Below are positions 16,987 to 26,276 of a stretch of DNA of 49,792 bases, piece after piece. A program made the position numbers and the translations under genes. Where the stretch lies: contig OMOD01000128.1 in NCBI GenBank assembly GCA_900290255.1, forward strand, positions 1 to 49,792, given 5' to 3'. The DNA is from Candidatus Sulfotelmatobacter kueseliae (lineage in GTDB: Bacteria > Acidobacteriota > Terriglobia > Terriglobales > Acidobacteriaceae). The notes below the pieces were generated by a model. It saw nothing but the letters and a program-made list of their open reading frames with translations, ran no database searches and had not been told where the DNA came from. Numbering within the stretch: position 1 is the first letter of the stretch; every line of letters starts with the position of its first letter.

Positions 16987-18027
16987 ATGGAAACGCTTTG
17001 GTTCATGATCGTGGCCGTGATGGTGGCGGCCTACGTGGTGCTTGACGGCTTCGATCTCGGCGCCGGTGTAATCTATCTCGGCGTTGCCAAAACCGCCGCA
17101 GAGCGGCAAGCGATCATGCGAGCCATCGGTCCGGTCTGGGACGGCAACGAAGTCTGGCTTCTGGCCGCCGGAGGCACGCTCTACTTTGCTTTCCCGCTGC
17201 TCTATGCCTCGAGTTTCAGCGGCTTTTATTTGCCGCTGATGATCGTGCTGTGGCTGCTCATGCTGCGCGGCATCGGCATAGAGCTGCGCGCGCATATGGA
17301 TAATCCCGTCTGGCGCGGATTCTTCGACTTCGTATTTTGCGCATCGAGCGCGCTGCTGACCATCTTTTTCGGCGCGGCGCTGGGAAACGTCGTGCGCGGC
17401 GTGCCGCTCGGAGAGGATCACTACTTCTTCGAGCCGCTATGGACCAACTTCCGCGTCGGTTCCGATAACGGTATTCTCGACTGGTACACGGTCCTCACCG
17501 GCGTGATCGCGCTGGTGACGCTGACCGCACACGGGTCGCTCTACGTGGCGATCAAGACAGAGTCCGACCTGAACCGCCACGCCCGAGCCGTCGCTCAGTG
17601 GGCTTGGCCGTTCCAACTGATCTTAACCATCGTCGGATTGATTGCGACCGTCTCCATCCGCCCCGGCGTACTCGACAACTACAAACACCATGCTGTCGGA
17701 TTCCTCATCCCGGTGGTCGTCTTCGGCTCGCTCGCCGTCATGATGCATGCGATGCTGAAACGAGCGGACAAAATCGCCTTCGTCGCGTCGGCCTTCTACA
17801 TCGTGGGCATGCTGGTGGGCGCGGCGTTCGCGCTCTACCCCGTGGTCCTTCCGGCGAGCACCGGGCCCGCGCGCAACCTGACCATCTACAACACCGCCGC
17901 CGGCCATTACGGCTTGAGCGTCGGATTCGTCTGGTGGATTCTGGGCATGATTCTCGCGCTCGGGTATTTCGTCTTCCTGTTCCGCATGTTCAAAGGCAAG
18001 GTGCGGATGGGAGGGGAGGGGTACTAG
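16987..18027 (+). CDS. cydB: Cytochrome bd ubiquinol oxidase subunit II
   Basis: This is the partner membrane subunit of cytochrome bd, 346 residues with about nine hydrophobic helices. The hallmark DGFDLGAGV lies in the first transmembrane segment (about 19-27), followed by GPVWDGNEVWLLAAGG, both diagnostic of CydB. It stabilises heme-bearing CydA and completes the oxidase. GAGG lies shortly ahead of the ATG at 16987; a frame-continuous ATG six codons upstream is possible but less well placed. It should be co-transcribed with cydA despite the intervening repeat. Confidence 0.95.
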   Translation: METLWFMIVAVMVAAYVVLDGFDLGAGVIYLGVAKTAAERQAIMRAIGPVWDGNEVWLLAAGGTLYFAFPLLYASSFSGFYLPLMIVLWLLMLRGIGIELRAHMDNPVWRGFFDFVFCASSALLTIFFGAALGNVVRGVPLGEDHYFFEPLWTNFRVGSDNGILDWYTVLTGVIALVTLTAHGSLYVAIKTESDLNRHARAVAQWAWPFQLILTIVGLIATVSIRPGVLDNYKHHAVGFLIPVVVFGSLAVMMHAMLKRADKIAFVASAFYIVGMLVGAAFALYPVVLPASTGPARNLTIYNTAAGHYGLSVGFVWWILGMILALGYFVFLFRMFKGKVRMGGEGY

Positions 18028-18310
18028 AGCGCGAATTCCTAGGTGCGAGTTTGGTTTTCCAGCCTTGTCAATGCTCACTTTCTCGCACGGCAAGCCAGTG
18101 TGGAGCTTGGACGGGGTCACACGCTTTTTGCTTCTGGGACGACCCGCCGCGGCTGCCCTCAGGGGCTGAAGCCCACAATAACTGACTCTGGCAGGCAGCA
18201 CGACTGAAGTCGTGCCCTTCCCAAAGGCTCCTGCCTTCCCCACCTGTATAATCGACCTTTGGGGTTCTGCCTGATCCTCATTCCACAATTCACACGGGGA
18301 GCATGATCCG
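18028..18310. other. Intergenic stretch with a palindromic repeat and a -10-like element
   Basis: GGGGCTGAAGCCC (about 18158-18170) and GCACGACTGAAGTCGTGCCC (about 18198-18217) are short hairpins of the dispersed GGCTTCAGCC type. A perfect TATAAT at 18247-18252, 58 bases ahead of the Mrp gene, could be its -10, but no matching -35 is seen. Confidence 0.45.
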
Positions 18311-19168
18311 TTGAACGCACATATGCCGCATCAGCATGGACAGGGCCCGGCGCAGCAAGGCCCGCAACCGCTGCCGGGCGTGGACGCCATCATCGCCGTC
18401 GGATCGGGCAAGGGCGGTGTGGGCAAGACTACGCTGGCCGTCAACCTGGCGGTTGCGCTGGCCAACATGGGACACCAGGTCGGCCTGCTCGACGCCGACG
18501 TCTACGGGCCCAACGTTCCGCTGATGCTGGGCGTGAACTCGCAGCCGCGCATGGCCGGCGAAAACCGCATTGAGCCGCTCGAAGCATACGGACTGAAAGT
18601 CATTTCTGTCGGATTCCTCAATCCCGGCGACAAACCCATCATCTGGCGGGGGCCGATGCTGCACCAGATCGTGCGGCAATTCCTGGGACTGGTGGAATGG
18701 GGACATCTCGACTACATGATCGTGGACCTGCCGCCGGGCACGGGCGATGTGGCGCTGTCGCTGGTGCAGACGGTGCCGCTGACGGGAGCGGTGGTGGTGT
18801 CGACTCCGTCAGACGTTTCGCTGCAGGACGCGCGCAAGGCGATCGAGATGTTCCGCCAGATGAAGGTCGACCTGGTAGGAGTGGCCGAGAACATGAGTTA
18901 TTTCGTGTGCCCGCACTGCCAGCACGAGACTGACATCTTTTCGCGCGGCGGAGCGGAGAAAATGGCGCGGCAGTTCGGCGTGCCGTTCTTGGGAAGCATT
19001 GCGCTCGATCTCGAAGTACGCAAGGCTGGAGACGGCGGCCGTCCGGTCGTGCTCGAAGGCGAAAATTCGCCGCACGCCAAGTCCATCTTCGAATTTGCGC
19101 GCAGAGTCGTGGATCGCGTAGCGGAAATCAAAGCCAGCACCCCGGCCAGCGTGATCCAGATTCAGTAA
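18311..19168 (+). CDS. Mrp/ApbC-type Fe-S cluster carrier ATPase
   Basis: This is a soluble P-loop ATPase of 285 residues. The deviant Walker A of the Mrp/MinD class is intact (GSGKGGVGKTT, about 34-44), and DADVYGPNVPLMLG and DLPPGTGDVALS are typical of Mrp/NBP35/ApbC proteins. A CxxC (VCPHCQHE) near residue 200 supplies the cluster ligands at the dimer interface. These proteins carry [4Fe-4S] clusters to apo-enzymes. The N-terminal DUF59 domain of long Mrp proteins is absent; instead there is a short His/Gln-rich lead (MPHQHGQGPAQQG). TTG 18311 is preceded by GGGGAG; ATG 18323 is the alternative start. Confidence 0.92.
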   Translation: MNAHMPHQHGQGPAQQGPQPLPGVDAIIAVGSGKGGVGKTTLAVNLAVALANMGHQVGLLDADVYGPNVPLMLGVNSQPRMAGENRIEPLEAYGLKVISVGFLNPGDKPIIWRGPMLHQIVRQFLGLVEWGHLDYMIVDLPPGTGDVALSLVQTVPLTGAVVVSTPSDVSLQDARKAIEMFRQMKVDLVGVAENMSYFVCPHCQHETDIFSRGGAEKMARQFGVPFLGSIALDLEVRKAGDGGRPVVLEGENSPHAKSIFEFARRVVDRVAEIKASTPASVIQIQ

Positions 19169-19171
19169 AGG

Positions 19172-19259
19172 CAAAGGTTTCAAAGTTCCAGAGTTTCAAA
19201 GTTTCAAGTGTGCCCGACGATTTGCCTTGAAACCTTGAAACTATGACACCTTGAAACCT
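19172..19259. repeat. GTTTCAAG tandem/inverted repeat, copy 2
   Basis: The left arm (19172-19208) repeats GGTTTCAAAG / GTTTCAAA units. The right arm (19224-19259) repeats CCTTGAAAC. This is the same family as the copy at 14061-14158. It lies just after the Mrp gene and well ahead of hrcA. Confidence 0.8.
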
Positions 19260-19420
19260 GTTTCTTAACAGCCCTTCGCCCCATTCCTAGAGTCCGTACC
19301 GGATCTGAACTTTCACCCAAAACCTAAGCTTCTGCATCTAAAATAGTTAGGTAGAATAAGTAGGAACTAGTGTCTCCCCGGCCGACAACGCTCGGATCGA
19401 GGTAACTGAGAAAGGCAAGC

Positions 19421-20461
19421 GTGCCTGCTGACCCCAATATCGGAACGCGCGAGCGCGAAATTCTAACCGCGATCGTGGAGACTTTTATCTCCACGGGCGA
19501 GCCGGTCGGTTCGCGCACGCTGGCGCGCTCCAACCGCGAAGGACTGAGTCCGGCCTCCATTCGCAACGTGATGGCCGACTTGTCGGACGCCGGGTTTCTG
19601 GAGCAGCCGCACACTTCGGCCGGGCGCATCCCGACGACAGAAGCGTATCGCTACTACGTCGAACAGATTTCGGGCACGGCGCGACTGGCGCCGCAGGAAG
19701 AGTCGATGATCTCGACCGCGCTGGCGGATGTAAGCGACGTGCAGGAGTTCATGGAACGGACGTCGCACGTGCTGTCACTGATTTCGCATAATGTCGGGGT
19801 AACAGTGGCCACGAGCGGTCCGAAGAACGCGCTGGAGCACGTGTATTTCTCGCGCCTGAGCGACCAGAAAGTGTTGGCGGTGGTGGTCACGCGTTCCGGT
19901 CTGGTGCGCGATCGCGTCCTGCGCCTCGATTTGTCGCAGGCCGATCTGGACCTGGCGGCGCGCTACATCAACGACAATTTCCGCGGCTGGACCATGGAGG
20001 CCATGCAGGCTGAGATCGCCCGCCGCATCGAACAGGAACGCGGCGAATACGACCGCCTGATGAATTCGATCGAGCGGCTCTACAAGCAGGGTGCCCTGGC
20101 GGCAGAGCAGGGTGCGCAAGTAGTCTTCGTGGAAGGCGCGGCCAACCTGGTGGCCAGTGAGGAGGACCGCGAACGCCTGCAGGAAATGCTGAAGACGCTG
20201 GAGGAGAAAGAAAAAGTTGTCCAACTTCTCGGCGCCTATCTGGATGTGAAGCAGGAAGCGGTGCGGGTGGTCATCGGCCTGGACGAGACGCTGCCTTCGA
20301 TGCGGAACTTCGTGCTGATCGGGGCTCCTGCTCACGCCGGGAATGAAGTCATGGGTTCGCTGGCGGTTATCGGCCCCACGCGCATGGACTATCAGCACAC
20401 CATCACCGCAGTTTCTTATATTGCGCGCTTGTTCGACAAGATCCTGAATGAATCGGAGTGA
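19421..20461 (+). CDS. hrcA: Heat-inducible transcription repressor HrcA
   Basis: This is a repressor of 346 residues. The N-terminal winged helix (REREILTAIVETFISTGEPVGSRTL) and the following LSPASIRNVMADLSDAGFLEQPHTSAGRIPT are signature HrcA sequence. The C-terminal part (AYLDVKQEAVRVVIG to RMDYQHTITAVSYIARL) is the regulatory domain that senses GroEL. HrcA normally represses chaperone genes at CIRCE elements. I could not find a CIRCE half-site (TTAGCACTC / GAGTGCTAA) upstream of this operon. The start is GTG with GAGAAAGG ahead. grpE overlaps its 3' end by 14 bases and dnaJ follows. Confidence 0.96.
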   Translation: MPADPNIGTREREILTAIVETFISTGEPVGSRTLARSNREGLSPASIRNVMADLSDAGFLEQPHTSAGRIPTTEAYRYYVEQISGTARLAPQEESMISTALADVSDVQEFMERTSHVLSLISHNVGVTVATSGPKNALEHVYFSRLSDQKVLAVVVTRSGLVRDRVLRLDLSQADLDLAARYINDNFRGWTMEAMQAEIARRIEQERGEYDRLMNSIERLYKQGALAAEQGAQVVFVEGAANLVASEEDRERLQEMLKTLEEKEKVVQLLGAYLDVKQEAVRVVIGLDETLPSMRNFVLIGAPAHAGNEVMGSLAVIGPTRMDYQHTITAVSYIARLFDKILNESE

Positions 20462-21071
20462 CGTAGACTGGGTTATGGGGAAGTCAAACGGAAAGTCAGA
20501 AGTGGAAAAAGCCGGACTTGATCTGGAGCACGAACTTCCGGCCGGGGACGGCGCAGAAAGCTCACCTGCTGCCGGCGAAGGGAGTGCCACGGCTGCTGCC
20601 GAAGAGGCATCCGCTGTCGCCGAGGAATTGCGGAAGGTAAAAGCCGAGCGCGACACTCTGCTCGACCGGCTAGCGCGGGCGCAGGCTGAATTCGAGAACG
20701 CGCGAAAGCGCGCCAGCAAAGAACAGCAGGGCTTCCGCGATTTCGCTACTGCCGACGCGATCAAAACTCTGCTGCCAGTCATGGACAGCTTCGAACGCGC
20801 GTTGCAAGCCAAGTCCGGCGCGAACGACTTTCGCAGCGGGATTGAACTCATTTACAAGCAACTGCAGGACGCGCTGGCGAAGCTGGGGGTGCGGGCCATC
20901 CCTGCCAAGGGCGAACCGTTTGACCCGCACTATCACGAGGCGATCGAGATGGTGGAGACCTCGGAAGCGGCCGACCACGAGGTGCTCGAGGAATTGCAAC
21001 GCGGCTACAAGTTCAAGGACCGCCTGCTGCGCCCGGCCATGGTCAAGGTCGCAAAGAATCCCGGAAAATAG
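20448..21071 (+). CDS. grpE: Nucleotide exchange factor GrpE
   Basis: This is the co-chaperone that releases ADP from DnaK. Of 207 residues, the first ~55 are low-complexity and acidic. A long coiled coil follows (VAEELRKVKAERDTLLDRLARAQAEFENARKRA), and then the beta-wing with PFDPHYHEAIEMV and GYKFKDRLLRPAMVKVAK, both GrpE signatures. The reading frame overlaps the end of hrcA, which suggests translational coupling. ATG 20475 (MGKSNGK) is an alternative start and would avoid the overlap. dnaK is not in this window. Confidence 0.94.
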   Translation: MNRSDVDWVMGKSNGKSEVEKAGLDLEHELPAGDGAESSPAAGEGSATAAAEEASAVAEELRKVKAERDTLLDRLARAQAEFENARKRASKEQQGFRDFATADAIKTLLPVMDSFERALQAKSGANDFRSGIELIYKQLQDALAKLGVRAIPAKGEPFDPHYHEAIEMVETSEAADHEVLEELQRGYKFKDRLLRPAMVKVAKNPGK

Positions 21072-21119
21072 GACAGGCGAGCGAACATTGGTGCATCTGG
21101 TTCCGGGCATGACGGTTGT

Positions 21120-22268
21120 GTGTTTGAAGAAAGGCTGATTCTGACCAACAACGGAAAACGCGATTACTACGAAGTCTTGGGCGTGAGCCGCACGGCTACG
21201 GAGCAGGAACTGAAGAGCGCCTATCGCAAGCTGGCGCTGCAGCTGCATCCGGACCGCAATCCCAATAACCCCGATGCGGAGGAGAAGTTCAAGGAAGTGA
21301 GCGAGGCTTACGCCGTGCTGGCGGACTCGGAGAAGCGGGCGGCGTACGACCGCTTCGGCCATGCGGGATTGGGCGGCGGCGCAGGCGCAGGTTTCGACCC
21401 CACGATTTTCCAGGATTTCAGCGACATCTTTGGCGACTTCTTCGGTTTCGGTGATCTTTTCGGCGGCGCCGGTGGACGCCGCCGCAGCCGGGTTCAGCGC
21501 GGCGCCGATCTTCGCGAGGATCTCACCCTTGAGTTTGAAGAAGCATTCTTCGGCACGGAGACTCGAGTTACGGTTCGCCGCCACGAAGCCTGCGAGGACT
21601 GCCGCGGCTCAGGCGCGGCGCCAGGCAAGGGCCCGACCACTTGCCGCTCCTGCGGCGGACGCGGGCAAGTGCGTTACCAGCAAGGATTCTTCAGCATCGC
21701 CCGTACTTGCCCTACTTGCCAGGGAACCGGCAGCGTCATCACCGATCCATGCGCGAAATGCAAAGGCGAAGGCCGAGTTCTGCGTCAGCGCACGGTGGAT
21801 GCAAAAGTCCCGGCCGGGGTGGAAGACGGGACGCGAATCCGCTTCGCCGGTGGCGGCGAGGTGGGCCAGTTTGGCGGGCCCGCCGGTGATTTGTATGTTG
21901 TGCTGCACGTGAATGAGCATCCGTTTTTCGCACGGGAAGGGACTGACCTGCATTGCGTGGTACCGATTTCGGTGGCCCAGGCCGCCATGGGTGCGGAAAT
22001 TCGCGTACCCACCATGGACGGCGAACATACGCTGAGAATTCCCGAAGGCACCCAGCCCGGCACGACCTTTCGCGTGCGCAACAAAGGCGTGCCGGTGTTG
22101 AACGGGCATGGCAAGGGCGATCTGTACGTCGAGATGCGCATTCAGATCCCGAGCAAGCTGAACAAGCGGCAGCGCGAGTTGCTGCAGGAACTCGACGCCA
22201 TCTCTAAGGTGGACAACCAACCCCTGATGCGCTCGCTGCTAGGCAAAGTGAAGGATATGTTCGGGTAG
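21120..22268 (+). CDS. dnaJ: Chaperone protein DnaJ
   Basis: This is the Hsp40 that delivers substrates to DnaK and stimulates its ATPase. It shows the full type-I layout: a J-domain with HPD ([10 protein letters not shown], about residue 45), a Gly/Phe-rich linker, and four zinc-finger repeats [24 protein letters not shown] and CAKCKGEG. C-terminal substrate domains follow ([17 protein letters not shown]). The 382-residue frame is opened by GTG 21120 with no clear ribosome-binding site. Homologues usually begin just before [10 protein letters not shown], so a rarer start such as CTG near 21138, placed after GAAAGG, is conceivable. It lies 48 bases after grpE in the hrcA operon. Confidence 0.94.
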   Translation: MFEERLILTNNGKRDYYEVLGVSRTATEQELKSAYRKLALQLHPDRNPNNPDAEEKFKEVSEAYAVLADSEKRAAYDRFGHAGLGGGAGAGFDPTIFQDFSDIFGDFFGFGDLFGGAGGRRRSRVQRGADLREDLTLEFEEAFFGTETRVTVRRHEACEDCRGSGAAPGKGPTTCRSCGGRGQVRYQQGFFSIARTCPTCQGTGSVITDPCAKCKGEGRVLRQRTVDAKVPAGVEDGTRIRFAGGGEVGQFGGPAGDLYVVLHVNEHPFFAREGTDLHCVVPISVAQAAMGAEIRVPTMDGEHTLRIPEGTQPGTTFRVRNKGVPVLNGHGKGDLYVEMRIQIPSKLNKRQRELLQELDAISKVDNQPLMRSLLGKVKDMFG

Positions 22269-22345
22269 TGAGGTGGAAGAGCGGCCCTTTACGGCCGCGA
22301 AAGCGGTTGGCAATTGGAGGGGCTTCAACCCCACCGCTTAGTCGC
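22269..22345. repeat. Palindromic repeat after dnaJ
   Basis: Two small hairpins lie in tandem: GCGGCC/GGCCGC (22281-22286 and 22293-22298) and GGGG/CCCC around CTTCAA (22319-22332). They belong to the GGCTTCAGCC-like dispersed family. No T-run follows. Confidence 0.55.
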
Positions 22346-22381
22346 AGAGAACGCACCCCTCCATCTTCACGACCAACGCCG

Positions 22382-23095
22382 ATGACGCACAGAAGATGGA
22401 TCGCCGACGAAGTCTCCGGCAATCATGCCGCGTTGACTGGCGCGCATGCTGAACACCTCGTTCGCGTCTTGCGTGCCCGGGTGGGACAAGAATTCGACAT
22501 TGCCACCGGCTCGGTCGTGCGCCGTGGACGAGTCACGTCCCTAGCCGACCACCGCATCGAATTCGAACTTGGTGAAGAAGTTCCCGCGGCAAAGACGGCC
22601 AATGTCACACTGCTGCTTGCTGTCTTCAAGTTCGATCGCATGGAATGGGCAATCGAGAAATGCACGGAACTGGGCGTGTCGCGAATTGTTCCGGTGATCG
22701 CGCGGCGAACGGACGCGCATCTGGTTTCGGCAGCAATGAAGCGTGTCGAGCGGTGGCGGAGAATCGCACTGCACGCGGCTGAACAATCGCGCCGGAGCGT
22801 GCCTCCGGAAATTGTTGCACCTATGAAACTAAAAGACGCGACCGGCTTGCCTGGCGAGTTGCGGATTGTGCTGGCAGAGTCGGAAACACAGACTCATCTG
22901 CGGGGCGTCCTGGCGTCGCATCCGGTGGGAGTCAAGACGCTTCTGGCAGTCGGCCCCGAGGGTGGCTGGGCGGAGGACGAATTGCAGATTTTCGAGGAGG
23001 CTGGATGGCTTTCCGCTTCTTTGGGTTCCACGGTCCTGCGCGCCGAAACGGCCGCCATCGCTGCAACGGTGATCACGACTTCAGAAGTCGCTTGA
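22382..23095 (+). CDS. rsmE: 16S rRNA m3U1498 methyltransferase RsmE
   Basis: This is an enzyme of 237 residues that methylates N3 of U1498 in 16S rRNA using SAM. It has an N-terminal PUA-like part (HAEHLVRVLRARVGQEFDIATG) and a SPOUT knot with the conserved KFDRMEWAIEKCTELGV, AVGPEGGW and LGSTVLRAETAAIAA segments, the last two forming the SAM-binding knot. The frame is open further upstream to 22268, but that part translates the palindromic repeat, so ATG 22382 (MTHRRWIADE) is the better start. Gene order dnaJ-rsmE is common in bacteria. Confidence 0.93.
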   Translation: MTHRRWIADEVSGNHAALTGAHAEHLVRVLRARVGQEFDIATGSVVRRGRVTSLADHRIEFELGEEVPAAKTANVTLLLAVFKFDRMEWAIEKCTELGVSRIVPVIARRTDAHLVSAAMKRVERWRRIALHAAEQSRRSVPPEIVAPMKLKDATGLPGELRIVLAESETQTHLRGVLASHPVGVKTLLAVGPEGGWAEDELQIFEEAGWLSASLGSTVLRAETAAIAATVITTSEVA

Positions 23096-23136
23096 TCGGC
23101 TTCGCTCACTGGTCAAGGTGTTATCCTGACCCTTCG

Positions 23137-26136
23137 ATGCCGCCGAAGTCCAACTCCCGTACCTTTCCGTTTATCCCAGAAGATCGCCAGCGTGAAGCGA
23201 TTGAGCACGTGCACGGCCCGCTGCTGATCGTGGCGGGCGCGGGCACGGGCAAGACTTCGGTGCTGACCTACCGCATTCAACGCCTTGTCGCCGAGGGCCA
23301 CGCGCAGCCGCACGAGATTCTGGCCCTGACTTACACCAATAACGCGGCCACGGGAATGCGTGAGCGGGTCCGCAAGTTACTGAACGGCAGGCGGGTGCAC
23401 GCCACGACCTTTCACGACTACTGCCTGGCTTTGCTCAAGAGCGTGCACCGGGATTTTGGTGTGCTTGACGAGCAGGACCTCTGGATCTACCTGCGCCGGC
23501 GCATCCGCGAACTCGGGTTGAAGCATTTCATCCGCGCCGCCAACGTGGGCCAGTTTCTGATGGACCTGCTGAAATTCATGGATCGTTGCCACGATGAACT
23601 GGTTACGCCCGAGAAATACGCGCAATACGTGACACGCCTGGAGCGGGGAGAATGTCCCGTTCCGCGGGTGGCGAAATCGAGCAACGTTCTGGATGAGGCC
23701 GAGACGCTGGGACGCTGCCGCGAAATTGCCCGGCTTTTCGCCACGGTTGAACGCTGGCTGCAAGAAGACAATCTCGGGACCTTCAGTCACATGATCGTGC
23801 GCGCTCATGCCTTGCTCGAGAGCGATGAAAATGTGCTAGCGGAGGCGCGTGCCCGCGCTCGCTTCATCCTGGTCGACGAGTTTCAGGACGCTAACTTCGC
23901 CCAGGTCAAGATTCTCGCCCGGCTTGCGGGCGCGGAGGGAAACATCTTCGCCGTGGGCGATCCGGACCAGGCTATTTATCGTTTTCGCGGTGCCTCCAGC
24001 GCAGCTTTCCAACTTTTTCAGCGCCACTTTCCCGGAACCAGACTGGTTGTGCTCGAAAAGAACCGCCGTTCGACCACGCCCATTCTGCGCAGTGCGTTTG
24101 CCTTGATTGCCAAGAATCCGCCCGTGTTCGCGGGACGGAGTGACGGCACTCTCTCCTATCAGCGGGCCCCATTACAGTCTGCCCGAGAGGAGGAAGCTGG
24201 GCAAACCGGCGGCCAACTTGCCAGTGCTCCGGTCACGGTGGTGGTGTGTGCGCGCAGAGAAGCCGAAGCGCCTGACGTGGTCCGCTCCATCCGAGATCTG
24301 CAGAAGAAGTCAAAGTGCAAGTGGTCGGACTTCGGAGTCCTTTACCGTTCGCATCAGCACCGCGACGAGGTTGTGCTCGAACTGGCCGAGGGGGGCATTC
24401 CCTTCGTCATTGAGCGGATGGATGTCTTCGACACGCCGGAAGTTCGCGACCTGTTGGCCTCGATGCGAGCGGTGGTTTCGGCCGGGGACGACGTAAGCCT
24501 GTTTCGCGTCGCCGCCCTGCCGCGATTTCAGGTGAATCCCGAACAACTTCGCCAGGTCATGCGCGCCAACGCGCGAGATTCCCGCGAGGGCCCGATCGTC
24601 CCTCTTTCTTCTGTGCTGGAGCGAGTGGTTGGCGGCGCGGACGTGCTGGCCGCAGTGGAAGATGCTCGGGAAGAAATCCGCCGGCGGCAAGCCAAGGCGC
24701 GCGCCGCCCTCGATATCATCATGCAGCGATTTGGACTCGACGCTGCCTCGCCCAATACGCAAGCAGCGCTAAAGTTTGTGGAGGGCTGGGAGAAGAAAAA
24801 AGTCAATCGCAGCACAGAACTGGAAGAATTTGTTGACTATATCGAGTATTTCCGCGAAGTTGGAGGTGTGATCCCGCTGAACGCGGCCGAAAACGAACCG
24901 CATGAGAACGCCGCGCGCGAAAACGAAGACGCGGTTCACCTGACCACCGTTCACGGGGCGAAAGGGCTGGAGTTCCCACACGTCTTCATTCTGCGCGCCA
25001 ACGCGAACTCTTTCCCCAACCCGTACAGGGAAGCCCTTGTGGCCTTCCCCAACGAATTGCGCGATCAGGAGTCGGTGGCCGAGGGCGACGACAAGACACT
25101 GCACGACCAGGAAGAGCGCCGCCTGTTCTACGTGGCCATGACCCGGGCCCGCGACTTGCTGCAGATTTACTCGCGGCAGGGAAAAGGCAAGAACAAGAAT
25201 CCAGACGGGTACATGCGGGAATTGATCGAGAATTCGGGCCTCTTCCGCTATTTGACGGCGGTTGCGGTCCCCGGGGCGCAGGCCAGCCTGGAGATTTTCG
25301 CGGCTGCGTCTCCTGCCTATCCGGCTGAGTCGCAAGTGGCGCGATGGTTCGAGTTGCCCGTGCTGGAGGGCTTGCACAGCCGGCTGAGCGCTTCGGCCGT
25401 GGAGAGCTACCAGCGCTGCGGATTGCAGTTCAAGCTGGACCGGGACTGGCGGCTGGCGGCAAAGCCCGCGGCGGCGATGCAGTATGGCGCCACGATGCAT
25501 CGTGTGCTCAAGACCTATTTCGATTCCGTGGGCCTCGGGTGCTCCAGGACGGACGAAGAACTCATCGAGATATTCCGCCGCGATCTGGCCGAAGCCGGGA
25601 TTCAGGAGACCTACCAGCGCGAACTTTACGAGCAACTGGGCATCACCCAATTACTCGACTTCCTGGCCACGGCGCGAGAGTCCGCTCCGCAGGTTCTCGA
25701 TACCGAACAGACCTTTGACATCCGCGTGGGCGCGACCACCGTCATCGGACGGATCGACCGGATCGATGCACGAGCAGACGGGCGGGTGGACATCGTTGAC
25801 TACAAGACCGGCAAAGCCCGGGATCAGAAGAGCGCGGACGAGAGTCTGCAGTTGTCGCTCTACGCGATTGCCGCTCACGAAAAGTGGGGACACAAGGTGG
25901 GATCGGTGATTTTCTACAACCTGGAAAACAACGTCCCCGTCGTCACGACGCGCAATGAAGCCCAGTTGCTCGAGGCGCGCCAGGCGGTGACCGATGCGGC
26001 TGAGGGAATCGCTGCCGGGCGATTCGAAGCGAAACGAGGGATGCACTGCAACTTCTGTGCGTACCGGAGCCTTTGTCCGGCGCAGGAGAAGCGAATTCCC
26101 TACAGCATGGCGGCAGCGGGGAAAAGGTCAAACTAG
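23137..26136 (+). CDS. UvrD-like helicase fused to a Fe-S PD-(D/E)XK nuclease
   Basis: This is a single-chain helicase-nuclease of 999 residues. The superfamily-1 helicase motifs are all present in order: I GAGTGKTS, Ia ALTYTNNAA, II VDEFQDAN, III GDPDQAIYRFRGAS, IV EKNRRST, V VHGAKGLEF, VI YVAMTRARD. The C-terminal ~250 residues form a RecB/Cas4-type nuclease: YGATMHRVLK, GRIDRIDARADGRVDIVDYKTGK (catalytic Asp and Lys) and LQLSLYAIAA. A Cys (YQRCGLQF) plus C-x2-C-x5-C (CNFCAYRSLC) at the end suggest an AddB/Cas4-like [4Fe-4S] cluster. It probably resects or repairs double-strand ends, like AddAB/AdnAB, but in one polypeptide. It follows rsmE by 41 bases. ATG 23137 is chosen because the earlier frame overlaps rsmE without homology. 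Confidence 0.92.
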   Translation: MPPKSNSRTFPFIPEDRQREAIEHVHGPLLIVAGAGTGKTSVLTYRIQRLVAEGHAQPHEILALTYTNNAATGMRERVRKLLNGRRVHATTFHDYCLALLKSVHRDFGVLDEQDLWIYLRRRIRELGLKHFIRAANVGQFLMDLLKFMDRCHDELVTPEKYAQYVTRLERGECPVPRVAKSSNVLDEAETLGRCREIARLFATVERWLQEDNLGTFSHMIVRAHALLESDENVLAEARARARFILVDEFQDANFAQVKILARLAGAEGNIFAVGDPDQAIYRFRGASSAAFQLFQRHFPGTRLVVLEKNRRSTTPILRSAFALIAKNPPVFAGRSDGTLSYQRAPLQSAREEEAGQTGGQLASAPVTVVVCARREAEAPDVVRSIRDLQKKSKCKWSDFGVLYRSHQHRDEVVLELAEGGIPFVIERMDVFDTPEVRDLLASMRAVVSAGDDVSLFRVAALPRFQVNPEQLRQVMRANARDSREGPIVPLSSVLERVVGGADVLAAVEDAREEIRRRQAKARAALDIIMQRFGLDAASPNTQAALKFVEGWEKKKVNRSTELEEFVDYIEYFREVGGVIPLNAAENEPHENAARENEDAVHLTTVHGAKGLEFPHVFILRANANSFPNPYREALVAFPNELRDQESVAEGDDKTLHDQEERRLFYVAMTRARDLLQIYSRQGKGKNKNPDGYMRELIENSGLFRYLTAVAVPGAQASLEIFAAASPAYPAESQVARWFELPVLEGLHSRLSASAVESYQRCGLQFKLDRDWRLAAKPAAAMQYGATMHRVLKTYFDSVGLGCSRTDEELIEIFRRDLAEAGIQETYQRELYEQLGITQLLDFLATARESAPQVLDTEQTFDIRVGATTVIGRIDRIDARADGRVDIVDYKTGKARDQKSADESLQLSLYAIAAHEKWGHKVGSVIFYNLENNVPVVTTRNEAQLLEARQAVTDAAEGIAAGRFEAKRGMHCNFCAYRSLCPAQEKRIPYSMAAAGKRSN

Positions 26137-26224
26137 GCACGCGGGCCAAGGAAACGCCAAGTCATCGAGATCGTCGGGAATGTCGTTCGACATCTCAGTG
26201 GTGGGTTTTCCCGTCTTGCCAGAA

Positions 26225-26258
26225 AAAACTTAGGGGACGCATTCCGCGTCCCCTTTTG
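26225..26258. terminator. Bidirectional rho-independent terminator
   Basis: GGGGACGC, a short ATTCC loop and GCGTCCCC form a perfect 8-bp hairpin. The minus-strand product ends in AAGTTTTTT and the plus-strand product in TTTT, so it can end both the helicase transcript and the tiny minus-strand transcript. Confidence 0.85.
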
Positions 26259-26276
26259 ACTTCGTACTGACCTTGC

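Noticed and set aside
14061..19259. CRISPR array suggested by the GTTTCAAG and GTTTC repeats
   Set aside because: Repeats are short, contiguous and inverted, with no regular unique spacers and no cas genes.
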